Source of the DNA: Betaproteobacteria bacterium
Lineage (GTDB): Bacteria; Pseudomonadota; Gammaproteobacteria; Burkholderiales; SG8-41
Assembly: GCA_016192825.1 (NCBI GenBank)
Contig: JACPTK010000019.1
Location: 1 to 36,594, forward strand
Reading direction: 5' to 3'
Length of the DNA: 36,594 bases
Shown: positions 1 to 7,136 of the stretch, piece by piece
Layout: each line of letters begins with the position of its first letter
Numbering within the stretch: position 1 is the first letter of the stretch
Position numbers and translations under genes: made by a program
The notes under the pieces: generated by a model
What the model was told of the DNA's origin: nothing
The model's input: the letters and a program-made list of their open reading frames with translations, nothing else
Databases searched by the model: none

Positions 1-2
1 AT

Positions 3-134
3 GGCGAGCCCGGAACACAAACGTTGTGGCTGGGATTGCAGCGCCTTGATGATCTCACCGAGATGTACCAAATCGTCATCACCTCGCTCGCGCGCTCTCC
101 CCCTACGGTGTCCAGCGGGCAAACTTATGGGTAA
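3..134 (+). CDS. Transposase C-terminus, partial (IS4-like)
   Basis: An open frame runs in from the left edge and ends at TAA 132-134, giving 43 residues. It includes TLWLGLQRLDDLTEMYQIV, which resembles the C-terminal end of IS4-family DDE transposases (pattern TLWRGxQRLxDxxEMY). The 5' part lies outside the window, so whether the gene is intact cannot be seen. The ATG at position 1 belongs to another frame with no recognisable product. The family call rests on this short motif recalled from memory. Presence of a mobile element just left of the window is inferred. Confidence 0.55.
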   Translation, partial: GEPGTQTLWLGLQRLDDLTEMYQIVITSLARSPPTVSSGQTYG

Positions 135-429
135 AGATCAGGTCAAGGGGGAAGGGCGACCCCCGCCGTGCGGGAGTCCCCTCGCCAATCACCACTCACG
201 ACTCACGCCCCTGCGCCTGGGCGCGGACGCGAAAATCAATCGCCGAACGCCGCGCGTTCCCGGCGCGTGCGGATTTGCCCCCAACTTTTGTCCCAGTCGT
301 TGCCGAGAAAGTCGAGCACGCGCCCGTCCGGCTCGATCCCCTGTCGATTGATACGCGGCCGCGCCGGGTCTAAGATTGGCGGCGGGCACCCCCATCCATC
401 ACTCGGGCGAATCCGCCGGGAGGCTGCAC
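135..429. other. Intergenic region, no convincing gene
   Basis: No gene is supported here. It holds two tandem copies of ACTCACG at 194-207 (see the heptad repeats) and, just before the next gene, the ribosome binding site GGGAGG at 418-423. A minus-strand frame ending at 236 reads like protein for about 40 codons but has no recognisable start or family. Confidence 0.5.
194..207. repeat. Heptad repeat, two ACTCACG units
   Basis: Two perfect tandem copies of ACTCACG. The same word class (NNTCACG) recurs at 984-1011 and 18511-18531, so this is a short member of the dispersed 7-base array family of this window. Confidence 0.6.
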
Positions 430-897
430 ATGGTGGCCAGGAAGAAGAAGGCGAAAGGCAAGACCAGGGCGAAGGGCAAGACCAAGGCGAAACGCAGGAA
501 AGCGCCGGCGAGGAAGCCGGCGGCACGGCGCAAGGCCGCCAAGAAGGCGCCGGCCCGGCGCGCGCCGCCAAAAGCGAGGAAAGCGCCCGCGCGACGGGCA
601 CCTGCGGCAAAGCCGATGCCCGCCGGCCCGGTCGCGCTGCCCCCGCCGGGCGAGCGCATCGGCGTCGTGACCCATTACTTCAGCCATCTCTCCGTCGCCG
701 TCGTGAAGGTGGAATCGGGAACGCTGCGCGTCGGGGACAACATCCATTTCCGGGGCCATACCACCGACTTTGGCCAGCCGGTCGAATCTCTCCAGGTGAA
801 CCACGCGCCGGTCATGGAAGTGGGGCCGAAGGACGATTTCGGACTGAAGGTGCGCGAGCACGTGCGCGAGCACGACGTCGTCTACAAAGTCGGTTAA
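430..897 (+). CDS. Small protein: H1-like basic tail plus EF-Tu domain-2-like fold
   Basis: 155 residues from ATG 430, chosen because GGGAGG (418-423) sits 6 bases upstream; an ATG at 376 is open in frame but has no such site. Residues 2 to about 62 are almost only Lys, Arg, Ala and Pro in repeats such as KKAPARRAPPKARKAPARRA, like bacterial histone-H1-type tails, and should bind nucleic acid. Residues about 74-155 (GERIGVVTHYFSHLSVAVVKV, then LRVGDNIHF and VYKV) match the beta-barrel domain 2 of EF-Tu-like translation factors, which stand-alone 'elongation factor-like' proteins also carry. No GTPase domain is present. A role in ribosome or RNA binding is inferred, not shown. The tail codons are strongly G+C biased, as expected from slippage-prone repeats. 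Confidence 0.75.
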   Translation: MVARKKKAKGKTRAKGKTKAKRRKAPARKPAARRKAAKKAPARRAPPKARKAPARRAPAAKPMPAGPVALPPPGERIGVVTHYFSHLSVAVVKVESGTLRVGDNIHFRGHTTDFGQPVESLQVNHAPVMEVGPKDDFGLKVREHVREHDVVYKVG

Positions 898-1278
898 GGC
901 AGACGGTCCGGCCCGCTGTCTTAACTACGCCGGATCGAACGGACGCCATGCGCCGTTCATCCGGCGCCAGGATGAGAACGTCGAATCACGACTCACGGTT
1001 CACGATTCACGCTTATCCCCTCATCCCTCGATCCTCACGGTCCGCAGCGCTGTAGCACATACCTCCCTGAAGGGGGAGCCTGGATAGTGGGGTGACAGTG
1101 TTCTCCCTCATTCCTCATCCGCCCGCCTACCGATGTCAGGGAGCGCTTCGTAGCAAACGTCCGCAACTGGTTTGCTGATGGAGTCTTCCGGTCTTCCATA
1201 CCGAAGATTGCGGGTTGCGTCCCCTGAACTGAATCAAGGTGTCGACTCGGCGCCTTCAGGCGTACGGAACACTGTTGT
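898..1278. other. Intergenic region with heptad repeat
   Basis: About 380 bases without a supported gene. It contains the four-unit NNTCACG array at 984-1011 followed by CATCC-type words to about 1040, and a bulged inverted repeat at 1184-1207 (TCTTCCGGT/ACCGAAGA). I see no clear promoter. Confidence 0.5.
984..1011. repeat. Heptad array, four NNTCACG units
   Basis: Four consecutive 7-base units (AATCACG, ACTCACG, GTTCACG, ATTCACG), in exact register. Only the first two bases vary. It lies at the left border of the catabolic island. Confidence 0.8.
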
Positions 1279-1530
1279 ATGCTCCGCGTACCCCAACTGC
1301 CACCAGCGGCAGACAGCGTGAACACAGGAAAGCACGGCACCCCGAAAACTGGTTTGTGCGAGACATGCGGGAACGCGCGCATCGTACAAGCAAAGCAGGG
1401 CTCACGGTTTTATCGCTGCAGTCTCCACTCATCGACAGGCTCGTTCGCAAAATATCCGAGACTGCCCATGCTCGAATGCATAGGGTATGCGCCCCACTTC
1501 CGGTGCCCGGTTAAAGACTTCCCGCAGTAG
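1279..1530 (+). CDS. Small CxxC zinc-ribbon-like hypothetical protein
   Basis: 83 residues from ATG 1279, or about 70 from GTG 1318; neither has a strong ribosome binding site. The core LCETCGNARIVQ...YRCSLHSS...FAKYPRLPMLECIGY has a CxxC pair, a third Cys, and a YPRLPxLxC ending, spacing typical of small conserved hypothetical proteins with a four-Cys metal site. Zinc binding is inferred from the cysteines. No function is known to me. It converges on the alpha/beta hydrolase that ends at 1577, 46 bases away. Confidence 0.6.
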   Translation: MLRVPQLPPAADSVNTGKHGTPKTGLCETCGNARIVQAKQGSRFYRCSLHSSTGSFAKYPRLPMLECIGYAPHFRCPVKDFPQ

Positions 1531-1576
1531 CACGACGCTCGTGCCGTCCGTTCGGCAAATCGCGCGTTCGAAATAG

Positions 1577-2446
1577 TCATCCTCGCCCTCCCCTGGCGCT
1601 TGGCGCGCCGCACGTTTTGTCGCCCTGGATAACCAGTTCGTCCGCTGCCGCCTCGATGAAATCGCGCGTTGCCTGAGTGCAACGCTCAGCATCGCTCACG
1701 GCAACGTGGTAGGAATCGCCGGGCAGCACCAGCAATCGGGAGCCCGCTATCGTCTGCTGCCATGCGCGGGTCTCCTCTACGGAAGAGAGGCCGCTATGCT
1801 CGGTCGTAATCACCAACGTTGGGCAGGCAATCTTGGGGATGTCCGCCCGGATATCGGCACAGGCGATTGTCGATATCCACCCGATCTGACTTGATACCGG
1901 CATACGCGCCATGTAATGCGTCCACCAGTCCGCGCCTTGTGGGGGAAAACCGCCGCCCAGACGCGCCGACTGGCCACGGCGAGCCCAATTCTCCAGCCCC
2001 TCCCTTTCGAATTCCTCTGTCCAGGCCGGCACGCGGGCGGCTGCGTCCTTGCGAAAGGGCGGCGGCGCGCCTAACAATGTCAGCGTTTTCACCCGCTGTG
2101 CGCGGCGCGCGGCAAAGGCTCTGGCGACGGTGGCGCCAAGCTTTGCGCCAACAAGATGAAAACGCGCAATTCCGAGCCTATCCATGAGGCCGACCAAGTC
2201 CTCGATGATTATGTCGAGTGTCCACGCGAAATCGCGCGGCATCGGCGTAGAAGCCCCATGGCCCCGGATATCCGGGCGCACGACGCGGAAGGCGCGCGCC
2301 AGGTGCGGAATCCAGCCGTACCATGCCAGGCCACTTTCCGCGTTGCCGTGCAGCAGGAGGACTGTCTCCGTTTCACGCCAAGGGTCGGTGAAATCGTCAA
2401 CCTGGTAATGAATATTGACGTTCGGTGAGGTTTCAAAAACAGGCAT
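1577..2446 (-). CDS. Alpha/beta hydrolase with Lys at the nucleophile position
   Basis: 289 residues, alpha/beta-hydrolase fold. Oxyanion-region motif LLLHGNAESG is at 30-39 and a cap domain lies at about 130-190. The nucleophile elbow, normally GxSxG, reads GAKLG (100-104), so Lys102 stands where the catalytic Ser should be. The usual His is kept (SYHVA, His247). The same substitution at the same residue number occurs in the gene at 14063-14881, so it is unlikely to be a sequencing error. It follows the Bug receptor gene with a 12-base gap and ends the long minus-strand operon. Without Ser the protein is probably not an ordinary esterase; lysine chemistry (for example a Schiff base) or a non-catalytic role are possibilities. 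The C-terminal 20 residues are low-complexity. Confidence 0.85.
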   Translation of the reverse strand: MPVFETSPNVNIHYQVDDFTDPWRETETVLLLHGNAESGLAWYGWIPHLARAFRVVRPDIRGHGASTPMPRDFAWTLDIIIEDLVGLMDRLGIARFHLVGAKLGATVARAFAARRAQRVKTLTLLGAPPPFRKDAAARVPAWTEEFEREGLENWARRGQSARLGGGFPPQGADWWTHYMARMPVSSQIGWISTIACADIRADIPKIACPTLVITTEHSGLSSVEETRAWQQTIAGSRLLVLPGDSYHVAVSDAERCTQATRDFIEAAADELVIQGDKTCGAPSARGGRG

Positions 2447-2458
2447 CGGAATGCAGCG

Positions 2459-3439
2459 TCAGTCCGCGCGTATTCCCGTATCCTTGATGACCTTCGCCCA
2501 TTTGGCTGTTTCATCACGGATGAAGGCGTAGGTCTCCTCTGGCGTGCTCGACAGCGCGTTTGCCCCCTGCTTCGCCAGCAGCTGCCTCATCTCTGCCGAC
2601 CGCATCACGCGCCCCACCTCGCTGCTAAGCCGGGTGACGACTTCAACTGGCGTGCCGGCCGGCGTCAGGAGCGCGTTCCACGGGGCGGCCGTGAGCCCGG
2701 CAAGCCCGGATTGTTCCAGCGTCGGCGTCTCGGGCAGCAATTCGGAGCGGCTGGAACCGGCTACCGCGATGGCTCTCAGCTTGCCAGCATTGAGGAACCC
2801 GCGAATGGTGGGCAGGTTGATGAAGGACAGATGATTCTGTCCCGTGACAAGATCGATCATGGCCGGCCCCCCGCCGTTGTAGGGAACACTGACATAATCG
2901 ATGCCCGCGCGCTGCTTGAACAGCTCGGTCAGCAAATGCTGAATGGAATTAGTCCCCGGCAATGCTGCATTGAGCTTGCCGGGGTGCGCCTTGGCGAGGC
3001 CGATCAAATCCTTGACCGATTTCGCGGGCAAGGAAGGATGTATCGCGAGCACGATCGTTATGTCCGCCAATAGAGAAATTGGAATGAAGCTCTCGAGCAC
3101 CTTGTACGGCGCCGATGAATAGAGACTAACGGCAACGCTCAGCGCGCCGGCGTTACCGACAAGCAGCGTATAGCCATCCGGGGCGGCGCCGGCCGCGATC
3201 TTGGTTCCGATTACGCCGCCGGCTCCGCCGCGGTTTTCCACGATAACCGGCTGCTTGACCGCTTTCGATAACCTGTCACTGATCGCGCGGGCCACGATAT
3301 CGTTGGTGCCGCCCGGGGGAAACGGCACGATCAATCTCACCGGCTTGACGGGGTAGCTGCCAGCGTACTTCTGAGCGCCCGCAATTGCAGGAACGAACAA
3401 CAATGCCGCCAGGATATTACGAGCCACATTTTTCATCAC
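2459..3439 (-). CDS. Bug/TctC-type periplasmic solute receptor
   Basis: 326 residues with a signal peptide (first about 22 residues, cleavage near AGAQ). The family signatures YPVKPVRLIVPFPPGGTND, VENRGGAGGVIG and PDGYTLL appear in the usual order, and the length is normal for the Bug (PF03401) family. Bug proteins bind carboxylates in the periplasm; some serve tripartite TctAB transporters, but no tctA or tctB is present here, so it is an orphan receptor. The start overlaps the 3' end of the GlmL gene by 23 bases, indicating one transcript. Placement next to the B12 mutase genes suggests that it senses or delivers the substrate of that pathway; this is inference. Confidence 0.92.
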   Translation of the reverse strand: MMKNVARNILAALLFVPAIAGAQKYAGSYPVKPVRLIVPFPPGGTNDIVARAISDRLSKAVKQPVIVENRGGAGGVIGTKIAAGAAPDGYTLLVGNAGALSVAVSLYSSAPYKVLESFIPISLLADITIVLAIHPSLPAKSVKDLIGLAKAHPGKLNAALPGTNSIQHLLTELFKQRAGIDYVSVPYNGGGPAMIDLVTGQNHLSFINLPTIRGFLNAGKLRAIAVAGSSRSELLPETPTLEQSGLAGLTAAPWNALLTPAGTPVEVVTRLSSEVGRVMRSAEMRQLLAKQGANALSSTPEETYAFIRDETAKWAKVIKDTGIRAD

Positions 3440-4829
3440 CAGCTCCTTTTGTCAATGATTGGGGCTTACCGAGGCTGCGCAGCGCGAGCGACGCCGCCGT
3501 CTCCGGATAGCGCTGTGCAAGCAAGCCCACAGCGAACAGGACATAGTCGCGATCGATGAGCAGCGCGGCCCCGTCGGGAACGAGGTGATCCCCCTTTGCC
3601 GATGCTTCCCGGACCGCCGCGTCCAGCAGCTCATTTGCATCGGCCCGCGCGGCAAACACCCCACCGCTGCCGATGACGACGTCAGCGCGCCGCAGATCCT
3701 TGCCGATCTGTACCCATGTCTCGCGCAGCAACGGCAACCGTTCGAGGCGCCCCACATGCCGGAACAGTGCTTCGGCGACGGCGGCAACCGCAACCACGCG
3801 ATCAAAAGCGTCCCGTTCCCCGATCGTGCCAGGATGCTCGACTCGATCGCCAGCGACCTGCCGCAAATGCTCGATGCTCACGCCCATGCCCTTCGCCAAG
3901 GCTTCCGCACCGAGCGCGTCGGCGGCGGCGGCTGCGCTGACACGCAACCCGAGATCGCCCTCGACCGTGCGCTTCACCCGGGGCTCGGGAAGACCTTTCA
4001 GAACAATTCCCGCCTGCGGTTCCGAGCCGCCAATGGAATGAACGTCGGTTGTTGCCCCTCCGATGTCCACGACCACTGTTGTCCCGAAGCGCCCCGGGTG
4101 GCCGTCCGCCAGGAAGGCGGCGGCATCGAGAACCGCCTTCGGCGTGGGCATCACGACACCAAGCGCCCATTCACGAAGTTTCTCGATTCCGCGCGCGACA
4201 ACAATGCGTTCGAGAAATACCCCGCGGATGGCAGCCTGCGCCGACTCGACATTCAGGGTATCGACCGCAGGCAGGACGTTGTCCGCGACATGGACTTCAT
4301 AGCCTCCTGCACGAAGCAGCGCGAGCGCGGCGGCGCGCGCTGATTTGTTTCCGGCAAGCACAACCGCGGCAGGGAGCCCCGCACGCGCGAGCCGCTCCGC
4401 GTTCTTGAGAATCACCTCGGTATTGCCGCCGTTGGTGCCTCCGGTGAGCAGGATGATGTCCGGCCGCTGGTCCCGCATCGCCTCGATGTCATCGGCCTCG
4501 AGCGCATAGCTGCCCGTGAATACCACGCGGGCACCGGCACCGAGGCTCGCCTGTTTTGCGGCGAACCCGGTTAACCCCGGAACAAGCCCGATCGCCGCCA
4601 CCCGGAGCCCGCCTGCTGCGCTGCTCGTGGCGGCCCTGAAAACGACCGTGCCCGCAGCCGCCCGCTCCAGGTCAGCGATGACGGTATTCACGCCCTGCAT
4701 GATGCCGGCTCTGAGGGTCGTCGGATGCTGCCGCCGCGCGATCAGGCGGCCGTCATTCAGCGATACCGCGAGCCCCTTGGTCCACGTGCTGCCGACGTCG
4801 ATCAGATGCGCGATCTGCGTGCGGATCAT
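3417..4829 (-). CDS. glmL: GlmL/MutL-like reactivating ATPase of a B12 mutase
   Basis: 470 residues from ATG 4829; an ATG nine codons upstream (4856) is also open. This is the ASKHA-fold protein that accompanies glutamate mutase and exchanges damaged cobalamin. Phosphate-1 motif LIDVGSTWTKG is at residues 9-19, LLTGGTNGGNTE at about 128-139, and phosphate-2 motif VVDIGGATTDVHS at about 253-265. It lies downstream of GlmS, GlmE and DUF4387 in the same direction, and 48 bases separate it from DUF4387. Its presence argues that the mutase is a working adenosylcobalamin enzyme. The symbol follows the family, not proven substrate specificity. Confidence 0.88.
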   Translation of the reverse strand: MIRTQIAHLIDVGSTWTKGLAVSLNDGRLIARRQHPTTLRAGIMQGVNTVIADLERAAAGTVVFRAATSSAAGGLRVAAIGLVPGLTGFAAKQASLGAGARVVFTGSYALEADDIEAMRDQRPDIILLTGGTNGGNTEVILKNAERLARAGLPAAVVLAGNKSARAAALALLRAGGYEVHVADNVLPAVDTLNVESAQAAIRGVFLERIVVARGIEKLREWALGVVMPTPKAVLDAAAFLADGHPGRFGTTVVVDIGGATTDVHSIGGSEPQAGIVLKGLPEPRVKRTVEGDLGLRVSAAAAADALGAEALAKGMGVSIEHLRQVAGDRVEHPGTIGERDAFDRVVAVAAVAEALFRHVGRLERLPLLRETWVQIGKDLRRADVVIGSGGVFAARADANELLDAAVREASAKGDHLVPDGAALLIDRDYVLFAVGLLAQRYPETAASLALRSLGKPQSLTKGAGDEKCGS

Positions 4830-4877
4830 TTGGCCCTGGTGTCGAGCGCGCCGCATTGATCGCGAAGCACCACCCTC

Positions 4878-5186
4878 TTATGCAATCTCAATCGGGTAGA
4901 GCGGCACATGCTGTTGCGCCCCGTAGAGATCGGTATCGGCGAGCGAGCCCGCAGGCACCGAACGCACGATGCTGACCTTCATCGCCAGCGCAATCGGATG
5001 GTGGTACACCTGCACGTTGCCGATCGGCTGGCGGTAAAGGGCCGCCATCTTCTCGGCTGTGATCGCCTGCGCGGCAACCACCCGCCGGTACGACGCCTCG
5101 TCTGCGAACAGCACGTCGAGCGTAAGGCAGAACGGGCCCGCGTTCTTGCTGCGGATGACTATCGCAATTTCGTCCAGGCGGGCCAT
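4878..5186 (-). CDS. DUF4387 protein
   Basis: 102 residues, starting MARLDEIAIVIRSKNAGPF and containing YRQPIGNVQVYHHP, which I recognise as the DUF4387 family. Its biochemical role is not known to me. The family is typically found beside AtuA/DUF1446 proteins and glutamate-mutase-like genes, as here. One base separates its ATG from the GlmE stop codon, so translation is almost certainly coupled. In other genomes DUF4387 can be fused to AtuA-family proteins, which suggests that the two work together; that point is recalled, not derived from this sequence. Confidence 0.85.
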   Translation of the reverse strand: MARLDEIAIVIRSKNAGPFCLTLDVLFADEASYRRVVAAQAITAEKMAALYRQPIGNVQVYHHPIALAMKVSIVRSVPAGSLADTDLYGAQQHVPLYPIEIA

Positions 5187-5187
5187 A

Positions 5188-6672
5188 TCAATCGATCACC
5201 AGAATGCCCCGGCTGATCGAGAAGATATCGTCGACGATCGTCTGATAGTCGATCTTCCGCCGCCGTGCCGCCTCACGCTTGTCGAGGCAATCGCGGTGAT
5301 AAGCCAGCACCTCCCGCGGCACCGGGATCTTGCCCGGATCGAGATAGCGCACCGCGCCCTCGGCATCCCGGGCGACCATGACCTCGTTCTTGCACTGGCG
5401 GCTCGCGGCGAAGGGGATATCGATCAGCCCGTAGCGGAAACCGAGCTCGGTCGCACGAGCCGGATCGCCCTTCCCCAGATCGAGCACCGCGTCGAGGATC
5501 GCGCTCATTTCAAGTTTCATCAGCCGAGTCTCGTTCTCCACCGGCTCCGCCTGAAGCATCGCCTGCTGCCCGCGCATCATGCCGACAACCTGCCGTATCG
5601 CCTTGAGCGTATCGGCATTGGTCTCCTTGACGGGAATGCCAACGCCCTCCTGGACCGAATTGGCAATGAATTCGTTCGCGCCCGCCAGCATGCCGGTGAA
5701 TGCGTTGTAGCAGACAATGCCATAGGCGCGCGCGATGTCCTCCGGATAGCGGCCGGACCAGCTCTTGCGGTCCATCGTGATCATCGCGTCGTGATACCCG
5801 AATCGCCGGCACACGTAATCTTCGGCCACCTCACGGATCGCACGCACGCCGGCAACGTCCTGCACCATGTTTCCCATGAGCCGGGCATCGATGGAAAAAC
5901 TGCGCGCCCCCTGCGCGGCCGCCATCAGCGTCTCGAGGACGCAGCAGGCGCCCAGCAGCGTGTTCGGAAACGGCGTCGAGGTACCGATACCATGGATCTG
6001 CAGGCCGATCGGAACGCCGAGTTCGGCGTAGCGCCCGATCAGCCGGAATACATACTGCCAGTTGGAAATCGTCTCCGCGAACGATGTATCGCGAGAATAG
6101 TGCGCCGTGTAATAAATCGGCCCCGCCGTCACCGAAGACATACCGCCCGCGAAGCCGGTCTCAACGGCAAGCTGCGGGAAAACGGTGCCGATGCGCATCT
6201 CTACCGGAACCTCGACCGCCTGGACCAGTTGCCGCGTTTTCGCCACGCCGTGGTTGACGATTGGAAATCCATTCATCAGCTCGGCGCCCTGACGTTCGCT
6301 TGCGCGCAACGCCTCCTCGGCCGCGGCAAATTTGAGGTTGCGCGTCTGGCTGTCGATCGTGGTTGGCACGATGTCCGCGCCGCCTTCCTCGGCGAGATAG
6401 CGGATCAGCTCGGTCTGCCCCGCGAGCGTGGTGACACCGCCGTACGGCTGTATCAGAACATTGCCGGTCTCCTTCGCCCAGGCGCGCTTGCGCGGAACAT
6501 TGGTCAGCGGCGCGCGCTTCTTGTGAAACGCCGCGGCATCGGCAAGGTCGATATCAGCGCCCGTCGGCCAGGTCGCGAGTATCTTTGCCCGCTCGGCATC
6601 GAAACGGGCATCATCCCAACGGTCCGCCGAAAGCGGCGGGATCGCGACCCGCCCTGCGCTGATTTCACTCAT
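5188..6672 (-). CDS. glmE: GlmE-like mutase large (epsilon) subunit, altered substrate site
   Basis: 494 residues, TIM-barrel catalytic subunit of the glutamate mutase (methylaspartate mutase) family, full length. Compared from memory with Clostridium cochlearium GlmE, a constant offset of 11 aligns the active site. Arg111 and Arg160 match Arg100 and Arg149, and Tyr188 and Tyr192 match Tyr177 and Tyr181. However Tyr77 replaces Arg66 (QPYGG instead of QPRAG) and Thr182 replaces Glu171, the residue that contacts the substrate amino group. Glu342 matches the cobalamin-ribose contact Glu330. The C-terminal signature IDYQTIVDDIF is kept. The start overlaps the GlmS stop by 4 bases (ATGA). The fold and cofactor use are secure; glutamate as substrate is doubtful. 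Confidence 0.9.
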   Translation of the reverse strand: MSEISAGRVAIPPLSADRWDDARFDAERAKILATWPTGADIDLADAAAFHKKRAPLTNVPRKRAWAKETGNVLIQPYGGVTTLAGQTELIRYLAEEGGADIVPTTIDSQTRNLKFAAAEEALRASERQGAELMNGFPIVNHGVAKTRQLVQAVEVPVEMRIGTVFPQLAVETGFAGGMSSVTAGPIYYTAHYSRDTSFAETISNWQYVFRLIGRYAELGVPIGLQIHGIGTSTPFPNTLLGACCVLETLMAAAQGARSFSIDARLMGNMVQDVAGVRAIREVAEDYVCRRFGYHDAMITMDRKSWSGRYPEDIARAYGIVCYNAFTGMLAGANEFIANSVQEGVGIPVKETNADTLKAIRQVVGMMRGQQAMLQAEPVENETRLMKLEMSAILDAVLDLGKGDPARATELGFRYGLIDIPFAASRQCKNEVMVARDAEGAVRYLDPGKIPVPREVLAYHRDCLDKREAARRRKIDYQTIVDDIFSISRGILVID

Positions 6673-7133
6673 GACGCCCCCTTTGTGGATTTGCCCGCGC
6701 GGCGCGCGCGGATGTCGCGCTCGAGATCGCGGATCGGCTCATCGGGACTGACGTTGGGCGGATAGATTCGGTCCAGCCCCAGCTCGTCGACGAAGCGCTT
6801 GCGTACCTCTTCCCAATCGGGGCGCCGGATGGTGAGCTGCCCGCCCGCATAGATGAGGATGTTGCCGATGCCCGCTTCGACGCAGGCGTCGCGCAAACCG
6901 GGAATGTGCAGCTCCGCATGGCCGTTCAGGGACGATATAAATAGCGCGTCGGCAGCCGTCTCTATGGCGGCGTCGATGAATTCCTTTTTCTGGGCGAGCG
7001 GACCCAGCGAAACGACGCTGAAGCCATTCAGCCGCAATGCGTACTCCATGAGCCGGATGCCGATGACGTGGACGTCGTCACCGATCACCCCGGTCACGAT
7101 CGTGCCTTTCCCCGGGCTCGGGTCACTGCTCAT
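6669..7133 (-). CDS. glmS: GlmS-like B12-binding (sigma) subunit
   Basis: 154 residues. The cobalamin-binding motif DxHxxG is complete: Asp20, His22, Gly25 in GDDVHVIG; the His replaces the dimethylbenzimidazole ligand of cobalt. Later signatures ISSLNGHAELHIPGLRDAC, YAGGQL and IYPPNVSPDEPI follow glutamate mutase S closely. It would form the S2E2 complex with the adjacent GlmE-like subunit, in the cytoplasm. It has an N-terminal extension of a few residues and a charged C-terminal tail. The gene starts 3 bases after the AtuA-family stop codon and overlaps GlmE by 4 bases. Confidence 0.92.
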   Translation of the reverse strand: MSSDPSPGKGTIVTGVIGDDVHVIGIRLMEYALRLNGFSVVSLGPLAQKKEFIDAAIETAADALFISSLNGHAELHIPGLRDACVEAGIGNILIYAGGQLTIRRPDWEEVRKRFVDELGLDRIYPPNVSPDEPIRDLERDIRARRAGKSTKGAS

Positions 7134-7136
7134 CGG

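Noticed and set aside
236-358. Minus-strand frame reading VLDFLGNDWDKSWGQIR, possible gene remnant
   Set aside because: It looks protein-like for about 40 codons but has no start, no ribosome site and no family I can name, and it runs into the basic-tail gene on the other strand.
5188-7133. Complete methylaspartate (glutamate fermentation or methylaspartate-cycle) pathway
   Set aside because: No methylaspartate ammonia-lyase or mesaconate-processing gene is present, and the large subunit lacks two substrate-contacting residues.
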